Origin: Brassica napus
Taxonomy: Eukaryota > Streptophyta > Magnoliopsida > Brassicales > Brassicaceae
Length of the DNA stretch: 64,000 bases
NCBI RefSeq assembly: GCF_020379485.1
Contig: NC_063439.1
Span: 11,944,466 to 12,008,465 of the forward strand
Direction of reading: 5' to 3'
Position numbers and translations under genes: made by a program. Shown here in pieces: positions 11,016 through 23,608 of this stretch (positions within the stretch are counted from its first letter, which is position 1; every line of letters begins with the position of its first letter). The notes under the pieces are model-generated. The model made no database searches and was not told where the DNA came from. It worked only from the letters and a program-made list of their open reading frames with translations.

Positions 11016-11265
11016 AAGAGTCGGTCCTAGGAATCTTTGGGCTACAAGCCAAATAATTTTTTTTGGCCTGTTAAATATTAGAAATAAAAAAAAATTGTAA
11101 AAAATGTAGACAGAAGATCTCGAACCCATGACCTTGTCAAGGTAACTATAGCACCATCACCAAATTAGCTGAAGAAATGTTCAACAAAAATGCGGCCGGC
11201 ATTTTTGATAATATCTCACTGCCGGAAGCACGTGCTTTGTACGCTTCCGTTAAGGGTCGGCTCTG
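11016..11265. mobile_element. hAT-type MITE in unit copy 1
   Basis: An 8-base duplication TATCTACC (11008-11015 and 11266-11273) flanks 250 bases missing from copy 2, which has one TATCTACC near 28150. The ends are inverted: AAGAGTCGGTCC on the left, CAGAGCCGACCC on the right in reverse complement. The minus strand contains a tRNA-like B-box (GGTTCGAGATC near 11115). No coding sequence is present. Confidence 0.85.
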
Positions 11266-11273
11266 TATCTACC

Positions 11274-12051
11274 TCTGTCGGCGTTTCAAATCCAACGTTT
11301 CAAACCTTAAAGTGATGATTGTTTGCATGGTTTTTATATTTTAGTTTTTGGTTTTTGAATTTTAGTTTTTAGTTTTTAGATTTTGGTTTTAGTTTTTAGT
11401 TTTTGAATTTTCTGTAGATTTTAGTTTTTCAAAAAGCTTGATTGGTGACATTAGATTTGGTTTTTGTGTTTTTGAACTAAAATATATTATAAATATAAAA
11501 AATTTCTTCTAAACACCATTAAAAACAAAAAAATTATTATCACTAAAATAAATAAACTTATATTAAAAGTTTATAAAATATATTATCGAATAAAAACTAA
11601 TGGCTATATTTAAAATAACTTTAATTATATATCTTCAAAACAATTAATAGCTAATATAGTAAAAAAAATAAAAAAAAATTAAATTTAAAATATGGTAAAA
11701 ATAGAATGACTATTTAATAAATGTATAATTCTTATAATTAGCAGTTATAATTAATTTAATAGTATGAAATATTATTTACATAATTATAAAACTAATTTAG
11801 CTAAACAAAACTCCAATAACTTCATTTTAAAAAAATATTTTTGTGGAACTCGAAACTACATGAATATAATCATCCACCATTTTTCATTCTGAATAAATTA
11901 TAATTTTATTTTTCATATTTTTCATTTTAGTGATTTATTGGATAGTTTAATTGATAACATAATGGTAAACAAATGTGTGGGAGTTGAGAAAGGAGATAAA
12001 CATGGAATAACTATAAAAAAAAAATAAGAAAAAAAAGATTGTAAAAGAAAA
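11274..12051. other. AT-rich spacer of the repeated unit
   Basis: It is shared with 28155-28933. Repeats of TTTTAGTTTTTGG-type text occur at 11330-11425. No gene is seen. Confidence 0.6.
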
Positions 12052-14618
12052 TCTAATTATATAAAAAAATGTTGGAGTCTCTCCTGCTTTGCCACGTCAG
12101 AAAGTCGAAGTCCATAGTGTTGACACGTGTCCGCGTACGCAGCGTTTCATTAAAACGTAAATACAATTTGTTTGGGCTTTTATTATATCTGGGCTTTCAT
12201 GTTGTACGTATAAACCCAAGTATGTTTCCAGTTTTTATGTCTGCGTAAAGAAGACGTCACTGCCGCGTCGATCCAAGTACAGGCCACCGCCTCTTACCAG
12301 AAGAGGTGTACCGGTCTAAGCTTTCATTGGATCTCCGTCATCTACGTTCTCATTCACTCCATTAAACCACCACCTTCATTAACTCGCATTCAATAGCACC
12401 TTCACCCTCCTCGATGGTTACAAAAGTTATTCTATAAATAATGAGGTAAGCTTCGCCGAAATTCATCAATCATCATAATACTTTGCTTCAGTATGGAGAT
12501 TTCTTCATAGAAATAATTGTTGTTATTAGTCTCTCTGTTTTATTCCCTCTTCTCTCCTCATACGTTCATCATTACATTACTTCGTTCGTCCCACACTTTC
12601 AAAATTTTAGGATCTATCTTTGAAGTGGTAATCAAAGTTGAAAATTTGATTAACGGATCAAATACAAAACCAGGAGAAGTAGCTTGGAAGAAAGAAAGGA
12701 GTATGAATTAGAGGGAGAAGAAACTGAGACAGAGCATCAGCAATTCGGATGGAATTAAGACCAAACGTTTTTTTTTTGTTCTCAAAAGTAGTCAAGGTTG
12801 TTATTATTATGTTGCTGTATCAATGGCGAGTTATACGATGGTCTTTGGTGGTCTTTGTGGACTAAGTTAAGAATAACGCTTCTGTTGGTGTGTTAATGGC
12901 GAGTTATACGATGGTTCCAGCTTCTGCCCAAGGTTTTGCCGTATTATTTTCCGAGTTCACCCTTAAAACAACTCAAACGTCAAAACAGGATATATGTAGG
13001 GAAACAAGATAGAAAAAAGAGTCGGAGAGATTTGGAAAACAAATATTTTTTGCAGGACTTACGATGGGAAGTCGTAGAGACGCAAAATATTGTCTTTGCA
13101 AGAGCACGGCAAAACTGGCTTGGTTTCTTCATCATGTACGCCAGAGGTTCTTCTCTGATGAATAGTTTATGGCGATGAGGTTCTTATTAGATAGAGTTCT
13201 TGGCACTGCTCTGAATCGCTGATGCTCTGCAGAGACTTAGTTCTTACTCTTCACCATCTGGATTTAGCTCTTACCCTGGTCTCAACTGCTCTCGGAACCA
13301 TCGAATTCATTGGCAAGGCAAGTCCGTCTCTCGCTGGAAAGCCGGAAACCAGGTAGGTATTACTGAGCTTACAACACTGTGGTTATGGATTATGACACTC
13401 ATCTGTATTAAATTCCCTTGAGATACCTTTTCTTTGAAAAAAAATAAAGTTCCCTTTAGATATGTGAGCTTGATTATAAGATTGATGTGAATATGCTGCT
13501 CGGTTCTCATTTTCATGTTCTTAATGACTTAGAATTCAGTGATACAACAATTGAGTTAGTGTTATACAGCTTTCTGGTTTCAATTCATTTTCATCTGTTT
13601 AGTTGTTGATTAATCTTATTCCTGTTTGTTTTTCATTGCCTTCAAACCCTCTACTTAGGCTTAGATTGACCCAAAGATGGTTGGAGGTATTGAGATTCCA
13701 TTTATAATAAGTAACAGCTTATATTCGTATCATCCGGATCCTTATATTCGTATTCCTATGATTTCGTTTACAGGAACTGACAACACCCATTACTTGGCAC
13801 TGGTACTTGAAACATCTCATTACTTGCAGTGAAAGCAACCGGCTCTAATGCTTGGATGTCTTGGATACAGGTTCACGAAGACACAATAGGTAGCATCCCA
13901 CTAATTATCATCCACTCTAATGTTTCGGCAACAACCTCAATTGCAAAACTACAATCACTATTATTTTGAGACTCTTCACTCTGTTTACATTTTTACATTT
14001 CGTCCACATACAACTCTCATTTTATACTATAAATTATCTAACATGTGTGCAAACATATAAAAATAATAGAAATAGATTGTACACCCATAATATTGATAGG
14101 TAAAAAAGTATACATCGCAAATTCTAATGTAAGGACATGTATATTAATCAATAACATTTTTAAATTTCATAAATAATATATACGGAAAGAGTCAAAAAAT
14201 AGTAACCAACCCATAACATTCTCTTCCTACGATCAACACTCTAATCGACAATAAAAAAAAGTAAATATAAACATAGATTCACAATTACTTAAAAATAAAA
14301 TATATAATTATATAGTCGAATAAGAGACACGATATAAAATAATGTAAAAATGAATAAATCAACAATTCTACATCACTGAAATAAAAACATAATAAAACTT
14401 CAAATAAACAATCTTATTAATCCTAAGAAAAAATTAGTTAATTGTAATGCGAATGAAAGTAAATAAATATTAACAATCAATAAAATGATGAATCATATTA
14501 ATATAAAACAAAATATTTTAAAATAAAACAAATATTAGACAAAAATCAAACATATTTACTTTAACAATTTAAATTATTTTTAAATTATCATCCCGCCCGT
14601 AGGGCGGGCCGGTCCTAG
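12052..14618 (+). mobile_element. Non-autonomous Helitron with a sequenced empty site
   Basis: The element starts TCTAATTATATAAA and ends with a strong hairpin (CCCGCCC, loop GTA, GGGCGGG at 14592-14608) followed by CCGGTC and CTAG. It sits between A and T with no target duplication, the Helitron signature. Unit copy 2/3 preserves the empty site GAAAA/TAATGAAT at about 28934, so both ends are exact. The 2567 bases hold no Rep or helicase domain. Open frames at 12517-12711 and 12936-13178 show no recognisable protein and may be captured fragments. Confidence 0.93.
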
Positions 14619-14984
14619 TAATGAATAAAAGAACTTACGCTCAATTCAAAAAAACATAGCTTTTAGCTTTTCTGTATAGGTGGTTATTTGAAAAACTAGT
14701 TTCCTTAGATTTTAGGGAATCATTTTTTCCAAAATCTTGATCAGCAAAAAAAATAGTTTTTCAAAAACAAAAGTCATAAACCATTTCAAAAACTGAAAAC
14801 AATCAAGCTCCAAACGTAGATTTCCATTTTTTAAGGAATGACTAGCTTTAGTTGACAAAAAAAAGGAATGACTAGTTTCATTTTATCGATGACGGTGAAT
14901 TACAAGAATACCACTTTCACTAGCTTGCAGACCAAGTCATTTTCTTTAACTAATAATATCTTTACACACCCGACCTCGTTCCCC

Positions 14985-14992
14985 TATAAATA
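14985..14992 (+). promoter_or_regulatory. TATA box of zinc-finger gene 2
   Basis: TATAAATA lies 95 bases before the ATG. The sequence upstream is the uninterrupted ancestral promoter, without the MITE found in copy 1. Confidence 0.75.
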
Positions 14993-15079
14993 CCAAACCA
15001 CCACAAGTGAAACAACACAAACTACAAAGAGAAACACACAAAAGTGAAGTCAGTCAAATTCAATTCAAAACAATCAACC

Positions 15080-15658
15080 ATGGTTGCAAGAAGTGAGAAT
15101 CTTGATCGGACTGTGGAAGGTACGGCGGGAAATAACGAAAAACTTGAGAGGACGGTGGAAGATAAGGCGGCGAACTGTCTGATGCTGTTATCAAGAATTG
15201 GAGAAAACGGCGGAGGAGGCCGAGAGAGTCGTGTTTACAGATGCAAAACGTGTATGAAAGAGTTCTCATCGTTCCAATCTTTAGGAGGCCATCGCGCAAG
15301 CCACAATAAACACGTTAACAACAGCAGCAGCGACGAACAGTCGTCACTTTCTTCGGGATCCATCGCTAAGACCAAGAGGAAGACCACGAACACAACAAGG
15401 TCGCATCCTTGTCCGATATGTGACGTGGATTTTCCGATAGGACAGGCTCTTGGTGGTCACATGAGGAAGCATAGGAACGAGGAAGAGGCTAGCGGCGCGT
15501 TGGTTACACGCTCTTTTTTCCCTGAGGCGGCGACTTCGATGATTACGACATTGAAGAAATCGAGTAGTGGGAAAAGAGTTGCGTGTTTTGACTTGGGGCC
15601 AGATTCTGTGGAGAGTAGCATCAATTTGAACTTGGAATTAGGAAGTAGCATGTACTGA
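15080..15658 (+). CDS. ZAT-type C2H2 zinc-finger repressor, copy 2
   Basis: The intronless 192-residue protein differs from copy 1 only at F147 (leucine in copy 1). The two fingers, L-box-like ANCLMLLS and C-terminal LNLEL EAR motif are intact. The near identity extends through the 3' flank, so the duplication is recent or homogenised. The upstream promoter is intact. The CACTA element inserted about 0.93 kb after the stop and separates this gene from its NYN partner. Family role: nuclear C2H2 repressor of stress genes, ZAT7/ZAT8 group by resemblance and position. Confidence 0.93.
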   Translation: MVARSENLDRTVEGTAGNNEKLERTVEDKAANCLMLLSRIGENGGGGRESRVYRCKTCMKEFSSFQSLGGHRASHNKHVNNSSSDEQSSLSSGSIAKTKRKTTNTTRSHPCPICDVDFPIGQALGGHMRKHRNEEEASGALVTRSFFPEAATSMITTLKKSSSGKRVACFDLGPDSVESSINLNLELGSSMY

Positions 15659-16547
15659 TTTTCCATATTCATCTGGATATAGTTCCTATTCCTTAGTTTT
15701 ATATATAGAGTAAGCTAGCATCTTGATTTTGCATAGAGTTGTTGTATATGGGATATGATTTTACATGAAAGCTCGCAGGGTTGAGATATGAATGTTGCAG
15801 TAGTTTTGAAACTAGAATATAACCGTTGTTACAGGTCTAGTTGTTATGGTTAACCACAACTGAATTTGAAAAGTTTCATGATCACTGACAATTCAGAACA
15901 GATGTTTGTATTTGAGTAATGTCAATGGGAAAAGCTACTGCGTAATCAAATATAGTTTTTTGTTGGAATAAAAAAGAATAGCATACATTTTTTTATTTGT
16001 TATATTTTAAAAAGTTTAAAAATATATTTGTGATCAATGGTTGGAAATTTTTTTCTAATAACTATACAAATGATGATGGGTTTATATTTGTGATAAATAT
16101 ACGATCTTGATCATTAATATATTTATAATCATCTGTCAAATTGAATTACTCTAAATAACAAAAACCTAATATCATATGTTTATCTGGACGACGATATCAT
16201 GCTTGGACTAATGCCTTTTGACTGAAAATATTAAAATCAATGCATCACATTTTAGTGGATTTTTAACAATTGTTGCAAGTCGATAACAAATGAAACTTTA
16301 TAAAATTAAATGATTCAATGCTTTTGAGAAGAAAAACACACATGTACATTTCATTCATTTATAATGGATCATGTAAATATTTTTAAACATCAAATTTCAC
16401 TCTGTGCAAGGTACGGTCTTATCCTAGTCTAATGTTATTGTTTGAGTCAAGCATATAACGATTTTGCTTCTCAGTATCGTAAACATCACACGTAAATAAT
16501 GGTTTAAAAAATTGTAAACTAAAACTGACTAAGCTAAAAATTCTGTA

Positions 16548-16582
<35 letters not shown>
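15659..16582 (+). other. 3' flank of zinc-finger copy 2
   Basis: It is nearly identical to 7740-8655. It ends in a TA microsatellite (16551-16585) that served as the CACTA target. Confidence 0.65.
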
Positions 16583-16585
<3 letters not shown>

Positions 16586-17074
16586 CACTAGTAGAAATTT
16601 ACCGCATAGCCACGGAAGTGCCACTACAGAACCGTGGCTATAAAAAAATAAGCCACGAAATTGCTACGCAAGGGCCACGAAAAGATATAGCCACGGTAAA
16701 CGCAAAAAAGAGCCACGAATTTGTCACGAAAACAAAACGTGGCTAAAAAAGCCACGGTACAGCAACGATTATAACGTGAAACTTAAAATAGCCACGAAAT
16801 AGCCACTTTAAAGCGTCGTGGCTACGTCTTGTTTTTTTGTGCCGACATCAAAACGCCTGTGTTTTATGCAACAGTGTACATGGCCACGCTTTTTTCATGG
16901 CTGTATCGTGGCTAAGTTAACTTTTGAAGACCGAAACAGAGAAAGATTCGTTTGGAAGTGATATTTTTTTTATAGTCACGAACTTTAAGTGGCTGTGGCG
17001 TGGCTATGTCAAACATATATTCACTTCCCGTATGAGACATTTAGAAGTTTTGTTCTTCAACCAAATTTTCTAAA

Positions 17075-20000
17075 ATGTCTTTCTACTTTGATTCAAGAGA
17101 GTGGATGGATCAAAGGATTGATCCTCAGAGTAATTCTGTTTCAGAAGTGTTTCTTGGAGGCATCAATGCATTTCTTCAATTTGCGTGTAATCAAGCCGAT
17201 TATGAAGAGCGGCAAACATTATTGTGTCCGTGTGCTCGATGCAAAAATGTGAAGCAACGAGATGCAAAAGTTGTTTCAAGACATCTATTCTTATACGGTT
17301 TTAAGGGAAATTATTATGTTTGGACAAGTCATGGAGAGAAATTCTACACTGTTGGTGAGAGTTCTGGAGCGAATCATTCAACGGGTGAAGAAGAAATGTG
17401 GGAAAATCCTAATTGGAATGCTCATGAAGATCACTACCAGGATAATTTAGAAGTACCAGCGGACATTGCGCCACCATACATACCAGCAGACATTGCACCA
17501 CCAGCAGAGACGGATGTGGCAGAGCCATATCGTGACAATGTTTTTGAAGCATTTGAAGCTGCCAGTCAACCTCTCTACGAAGGGTGTGCAGACGGAATAA
17601 GTCAGTTCTCTCTTACTTCGCGGATGTTGAAAATGAAGACGGATTATAATTTGGCGGAAACTTGTGTAGATGAGATATCTGAAGTATTTAAAACAATGCT
17701 TCCGCAGCCGAATAATGCTCCAGCAACATACTACGAGACAAAGAAACTGACACGAGGGCTTGGTTTACCCGTTCAGAAGATTGATGTTTGTGTGAAGAAT
17801 TGTATGCTATTTTGGAAAGAAGATGCGAAGTTGGTTAGTTGTAGGCTTTGTGGAGAAGATCGCTACTATCCGAACAATGGAAAAGGAAAAAACAAGCCAA
17901 AGCAGAGAATGTTTTACATGCCTATTGCAGATCGTCTGAAACGTCTATACCAACTTGAGGCGACAGCTTCCAATATGCGGTGGCATAAGGAACATGTGAC
18001 TCCGGAAGGCGAAATGCATCACCCATCTGATGCTATAGCGTGGAAACATTTTAACGAGGTATATCCTGGATTTGCTGCTGAAAGCCGGAATATTTATCTA
18101 TGCCTATCGACCGATGGATTTAATCCGATTGGTATGAATGGGGAAGCACATTCCCTTTGGCCCGTTATTGTAACTCCATACAATTTACCGCCGGGAATGT
18201 GTATGAAAAGAGAATTCCTTTACCTTTCGGTGCTAATTCCTGGACCCAAACACCCAAGAAAAAGCTTAGATATTTACATTCAACCATTGATTGAAGAATT
18301 ACAGATGTTGTGGAGGAATGGTGTGGAGGCATATGATATTTCAATGAAAGAAAGATTCAAAATGCGAGCAGTTTTGATGTGGACGATAAGCGATTTTCCA
18401 GCTTATGGAATGCTTTCAGGTTGGACGACTCATGGTCGGTTGGCGTGCCCATATTGTCAAGATGAGACTGGTGCATTCTGGTTATCTAACGGAAGGAAAC
18501 ATAGATGGTTTGATTACCACAGAAGGTTCTTAGATGCAGATCATCCTTACCGGAAAAACACTCAAGCATTTAGACGGGGAAAAACAGTTTTAGATCCTCC
18601 TCCACCATGGTTGACCGGAGAAGAAATATTGCGTGAAAGGATAAATAATATCGAAGGTTTATCATCATCTGTGGAATGTGGAGGGAATGGACATGATAAC
18701 CCATCCAAGACAATATCTGGATATGGAGTTACTCACAATTGGGTAAAGAAGAGTATCTTCTGGGAGTTACCGTATTGGGAAAATCATCTTCTTCGGCATA
18801 GCCTTGATTTCATGCATATTGAGAAAAACTTCTTCGACAACCTGACGAACACATTGTTAAATGCTCCTGGAAAGACGAAAGACAACATCAAAAGCAGATT
18901 GGATCTTCCAGGACTATGCAAAAGGCGGGATTTAGAGATGAAGGAGGATGGAACGATGCCTGTGCCAATATTCAGGCTGCCTAATGCGGAAAAACGAGCA
19001 TTTCTTCTCTGGTTGAAAAATGACATAAAATTTCCCGATGGATACGCCTCGAAATTTAGTCGATGTATTGACGAAAACAATTTAAAGTTACATGGACTGA
19101 AAAGTCATGATTGTCATGTCATAATGGAACGACTATATCCATTTGCGTTTGCTGAACTCCTTCCCAAAAATGTTCACACAGCGATTAGAGGTATTTATTT
19201 GTTTGTATCATTTTTTAATTTACTATAATTGATGCTATAATTAACTTAAATATTTTGTTTACAGATATTGCTCTCTTCTTCCGAGATATCTCTTCGAAGA
19301 TTTTGAAAGAGTCAGATGTTGGCCTATTAAAGGCAAATATCGGTGTGAAGCTTTGTAACTTGGAAAAAATATTTCCTCCATCGTTCTTCGATGTTATGGA
19401 ACATCTTCTTGTGCACCTCCCAGATGAAGTAGCCTTAGGTGGTCCTGTCCATTTTAGGTGGATGTATGTATTTGAGAGATACATGTATCATTTGAAGCAG
19501 ATGGTCAAAAACAAAGCACGTATTGCAGGTTCAATAGTTGCACAATGGATAAATGAGGAGATTTCTAATGCGTCCTCAAATTTTTTTGGGCATCCTGAAA
19601 TCATGAGCATTCCAGAAGGTCCGAATGATATTCGTTTCACATACAATTATCCGGATGTACCCCCCTTGTTTTACCATGAAGGGAGAATTAGTGGTCAATG
19701 CTCAACTGGTTGGTTGAATGATGAAGATAACACTATTCTTCAGACATTTATGATGCTCAACTGTGAAACATTTGCTCCATATGAAAGGTAATTTAATATT
19801 ATGAAGAATATAATATAAATACATATTTCTAGTTACATAACTATGATTTGTCTGTGTGCAGGATGTTTGAAGAATATATGACGTTAAATGTTCCTGATAT
19901 TACTCCAGTTGCAATGCAAAAAGCGAAAGACACCAAATTTGCTGATTGGTGCAAGGACTACGTGAGTTATTGTTTTATATTATAAAGTTTCACAATTTTT

Positions 20001-20798
20001 TTAATTAAATTTGTATTTTATAACAATGTTATTGTATTACAGATTAATGATGCGATTCAGTTTTACACATTTCCTATGTGGATGTTGGATTTTGTACAAG
20101 GTCCAAGGCGTAGTTACAGGTCTTGGCCAATATACCACACACGTGGATACACTTTCCACACTCATAACCATGGTCAAAATAAGAGAACTCAACATTATGG
20201 TGTATGTGTACCTGGAACCAACGAGACAGACTACTATGGTCTTGTACAAGAGATCATGATGGTAGAGTATCATGGTGATGTTGGCTTGAAAGTCATGGTT
20301 TTTAAATGTTCGTGGTTTGACAACACAACAAATCGCGGTATGAGAATACATCCATTTGGTCTTGTTGATGTCTCACCACGAAGACAATATGCAAAATATG
20401 ATCCTTTTGTATTATCAGGTAAGTGAAAAATATATAATTATTTCTTTGGGATTTGATATTATTGATGAAACTATGATGTTATTGTACTATAAACAGGTAA
20501 TTGTGATCAAGCATGTTTTATTCCTTATCCACGGGTACGTCGACAGTCAGTCGATGATTGGTGGGCATGCGCAAAAATTATTCCCCGAGGAATCCGTGAA
20601 ACACCAGAAATTGCGTTAACGGCATGGCAAGATGATAGACGTGATCAGGTTGCTGAAAGTTCATTGTTACGGGTGGAGACACATGTTGTTGATGATGTGT
20701 CTGATTATGATATTGCTCCGGTGAATCCTCCAAACGATGAATATGTATCTGATGGTGATGTAGAAGCAGACCGTGATTCAGATGATGATTCAGAATAG
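17075..20798 (+). CDS. CACTA transposase, TNPD/TNP2 type
   Basis: Five exons (17075-19190, 19265-19787, 19862-19961, 20043-20418, 20497-20798) join in phase with GT-AG introns into 1138 residues without a stop. An N-terminal transposase-associated zinc domain is at about residues 1-90 (CPCARC, HLFLYGF). The Transposase_21 core follows, around residues 350-620, with MRAVLMWTISDFPAYGMLSG, CPYC and the HSLDFMHIEKNF stretch. Exon 2 is a DUF4218-type region and exon 4 a DUF4216-type region. The tail is acidic. The enzyme would cut and join CACTA ends. It looks intact, so the element may be autonomous or recently so. I did not pin down the catalytic residues. Confidence 0.92.
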
Positions 20799-21901
20799 AA
20801 AACTATATTCCAAGACTGTAAAATATGTGTTTAAGGTAGTAAGATATGTTTTAAGGTTGAAAAATAAGTTGTAAGGTTGTAAAATAAGTTGTAAGGTTGA
20901 AAAATAAGTTGTAAGGTTGTGAAATATATTGTGAGATGTAAAATAAATGGTAAGGTTGTAAAATATATGGTTTAAACAAATATTGTAAGGTTTTAAAATA
21001 GATTGTAAGATTTTTGGAATATGTATGTAAGTTGTTGTGTGAGTATAAGGTTGAGGGAAAGGGTTTAAGGATTATAGTTTAGGTGTTAGATGTTCGTGGT
21101 TTCGGGTTTTGAAATAAGCCACGCTTATTTCGTGGCTTTTTAGTGGCTATGTGAAAATTGGAAAAAACCAATTGGTTTGCCTCCAATGTATTTGGTTCTG
21201 GCTCCAATTATTTTTAGTTTCGCGGTTTATATTAAAAATAGCCACTACATTTTTGTGGCATTGTCGTGGCTAATTGGAAATTTTGGTTTGCCAATTGGTT
21301 TGCCTCCAATTTATTCGGTTGTGGCTCCAATTATTTGACATTTCGTGGTTAATGCTAAAACCAAACCACGATCTGCCACGCTGTTTTCGTGGCTCTGCTG
21401 AAAGAGTTTATATCGGTTTTCCTCTTGCTTCTAACACTTAGCACAGAAGAGAAACCGAAACTCTCTCTCGACTCGCGACTGACGAAACGCGTCGTCTTCT
21501 CCGGTTTCAAGTCTCCCATTCCAAGCGTCACCGTCTCCCATTCCAAGCGTCACCGTCTCCCGTCTCTCATTTCTCAAGGTAACCTCTTTCTCTCCTCCGC
21601 TAAATCAGAAATCTTAGGATCCCGAATCGATTAGATGTTCTAGGGTTTTGATTTCTTCGCTTCTGTGTGTGTTTCGATTTCACATGCAATTTAAGGTTTC
21701 GATTTCGTTCCAATCTAGGGTTTTGATTTCGTTCCAAACTTGGGTTTCGATTAGGGGTTTTGTCTCTGTCTAGTTAGTGTTCTTGTGACCAAAAAAATTG
21801 TCTAAATTTCTCATGTTCTTCTCTCTGTCTCTTTTGTTTCGCTTTGTCTCTGTTTATATTTGTTTGTATACTAATGTTTCTTTGTCATTGGTTGTTAACA
21901 G
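20799..21901 (+). promoter_or_regulatory. CACTA inter-gene region with internal terminal-motif cluster
   Basis: From 20815 to 21010 there are about ten short repeats of AAGGTTGTAAAATA type. From 21110 to 21385, CGTGGCT/AGCCACG motifs recur as in the subterminal regions, together with two copies of TTGGTTTGCCTCCAAT. A leader with an open pyrimidine-rich stretch follows to the TNPA-like ATG. No third gene is evident. Confidence 0.6.
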
Positions 21902-23608
21902 ATGAACTCACCAAGAGTACCTCCTCCTATGCCTCCTGGTGCTACTGGACCGGCTTCTATGCCTCCTGGTGCTACTGGACCGGCTTCTATGCCTCCTGGT
22001 GCTACTGGACCGGCTTCGAACCGTGCTGCTTCCTCTTCTCGTTCCAATAGCTACCCGCGGATGACTCTCAATGCCATGCTCAATTCACCTGCTAGGCTAG
22101 CACAGCCTCATCTCCATCCAGATAAAATCAATGGAGCTTTATGGTAAGATTACATTTGGTCTCCATCTCTTTCTTAGACTAAAATAGTTTATGTTAATTG
22201 TTTTATGGCTGTGATTGCTTAGGATAGTTTCTGTTTAGGATTGTTAGCGATGATTGTTTATTTTTTAGGATTTTTTGTGATGTATTGTTTCTGTTACTGA
22301 TGTTGGTTATCGATTTAGGTTTGGTATTGACCCATGTGTCAACTCTTTCATTCGGGCAACTTGGCAAGCGTACTACATGGGGCCTTGGAAGAGTTGGAGG
22401 ACGGTTCCTGATGAAAGGAGGGAATCATGGTGGCAAACCTTTGTGGTAAGTGACTAGTATACATTGTATATGCTGTTAACATGTTTTAAAATCGCTAACT
22501 GTTTTTCTTTCTTTTGTAGCAAAATTTCTATTGGGACCCTGAGTTTAATGACTTAGTCTACGGTCTTTGGAAGAAAGAAACGTGGACAACCATTGGTGAA
22601 AGGATAAGCAAGAAGAAGAGGCAACATAAGAAGCCAAAGTACATCAATGAAGCTGACTGGACTCTCCTGTTAGAGTATTGGGCGACCGAGGCAGCTAAAA
22701 AGAAGAGCAAGAAGGCTGCAAAATCTCGCAAGTCTGATCCTGTGGGTAAAGGCTGCCACAAGCATAATGCAGGACCTCGGTCTTTTGCAAGGATTGAGTA
22801 TAACATGGTATCTTTCCATGTCTATACTCTTAATAATGTTCTTTTTTTTTTCTAATCTACTGTAATTATTTTCCTTTTGTGCAGATGGTGGCTTCTGGTA
22901 CTAATGAGAGGCCATCATTCACCGACCTAGTTAGGGCGACACACACCAGACCAGATGGAACTTTTGTGGACTACCGTGCTGAAGAGTTGGTTACTCAAGC
23001 CGAGATGGAAGCCACACAACTCTCTAACACTGACGGATCACCCGGGAGTCCAAGTGCATCATCTACTCCTTCTCGCCTCAAGATAAACAAAGCTTATCTC
23101 TAAAGGTATCTTTCATACACTAGGTTTCAGTTGTTTTATGTTCTGATTTGTATGTGGATTTGGATGACTTAGAGCTGCTTAAGAATGTGGTTGGTTATTT
23201 GCGGGTAGAATTAGATATGACTTAGAGCTGTGCATGTTCTGTTTATTTACAGTGAAGAAAGCTTTTATTAAAATTGTTTTCTGTTATGTTCAACAGAATG
23301 CTAAGGGTAAGAGGGGGCATGTTTATGGACTCGGCAGTGCCCAATACAGGGAGCAAGCACCTTCTTCACGCGTCCCTAATGGTCTTGCGCGCAACCTGGA
23401 GCTGGAGATGCGGGTGGGAGGTCTTGAGACAAGCCTCCAAAGTGTGAGGGAGGACGTGTCTGAGGTGAAGCAGGATGTGTCCGAGATGAAGCAGGAGTTT
23501 GCATCAACAAGAGATGCAATCAATCAGCTCCTCCAAATGCTTCGTCCCCCACAAGCACCTACTGAACAGACTTATGCTCAGCCCCAAGTCCCAACTCCTC
23601 AGCCCTAA
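21902..23608 (+). CDS. CACTA TNPA-like protein (plant En/Spm transposase family), possibly interrupted
   Basis: Exons 21902-22143, 22319-22445, 22520-22807 and 22885-23103 join in phase. The protein starts with three perfect copies of MPPGATGPAS. It continues with the family's WY/W-rich region (WQAYYMGPWKSW), a basic patch (KKKSKKAAKSRKS) and GTNERPSFTDLVRATHTRPDG. Read straight on, exon 4 ends in TAA at 23101-23103. A further exon (23297-23608) opens GKRGHVYGLGSAQY, then a heptad coiled coil (SVREDVSEVKQDVSEMKQEF) and a Pro/Gln tail, as in longer family members. No splice I could find joins exon 4 to it in frame. So the product is either shortened or made with an uncommon splice. TNPA proteins bind the subterminal motifs. 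Confidence 0.78.
21929..22018 (+). repeat. 30-base coding minisatellite, three copies
   Basis: Three head-to-tail copies at 21929-21958, 21959-21988 and 21989-22018 encode MPPGATGPAS each. Only the last base of the third copy differs. They lie in the first exon of the TNPA-like gene. Confidence 0.9.

Larger units (their letters stand above)
6187..14818 (+). repeat. Tandem unit copy 1 (zinc finger + NYN gene)
   Basis: This segment matches 14819-29135 (copy 2) and, in part, 29136-30330 (copy 3) almost base for base outside insertions. Removing the MITE (6344-7041), the hAT (11016-11265) and the Helitron (12052-14618) leaves about 5 kb. The order is promoter, zinc-finger gene, spacer, NYN gene, AT-rich spacer. 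The junction sequence GATTTCCATTT recurs at the start of each copy. Confidence 0.85.
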
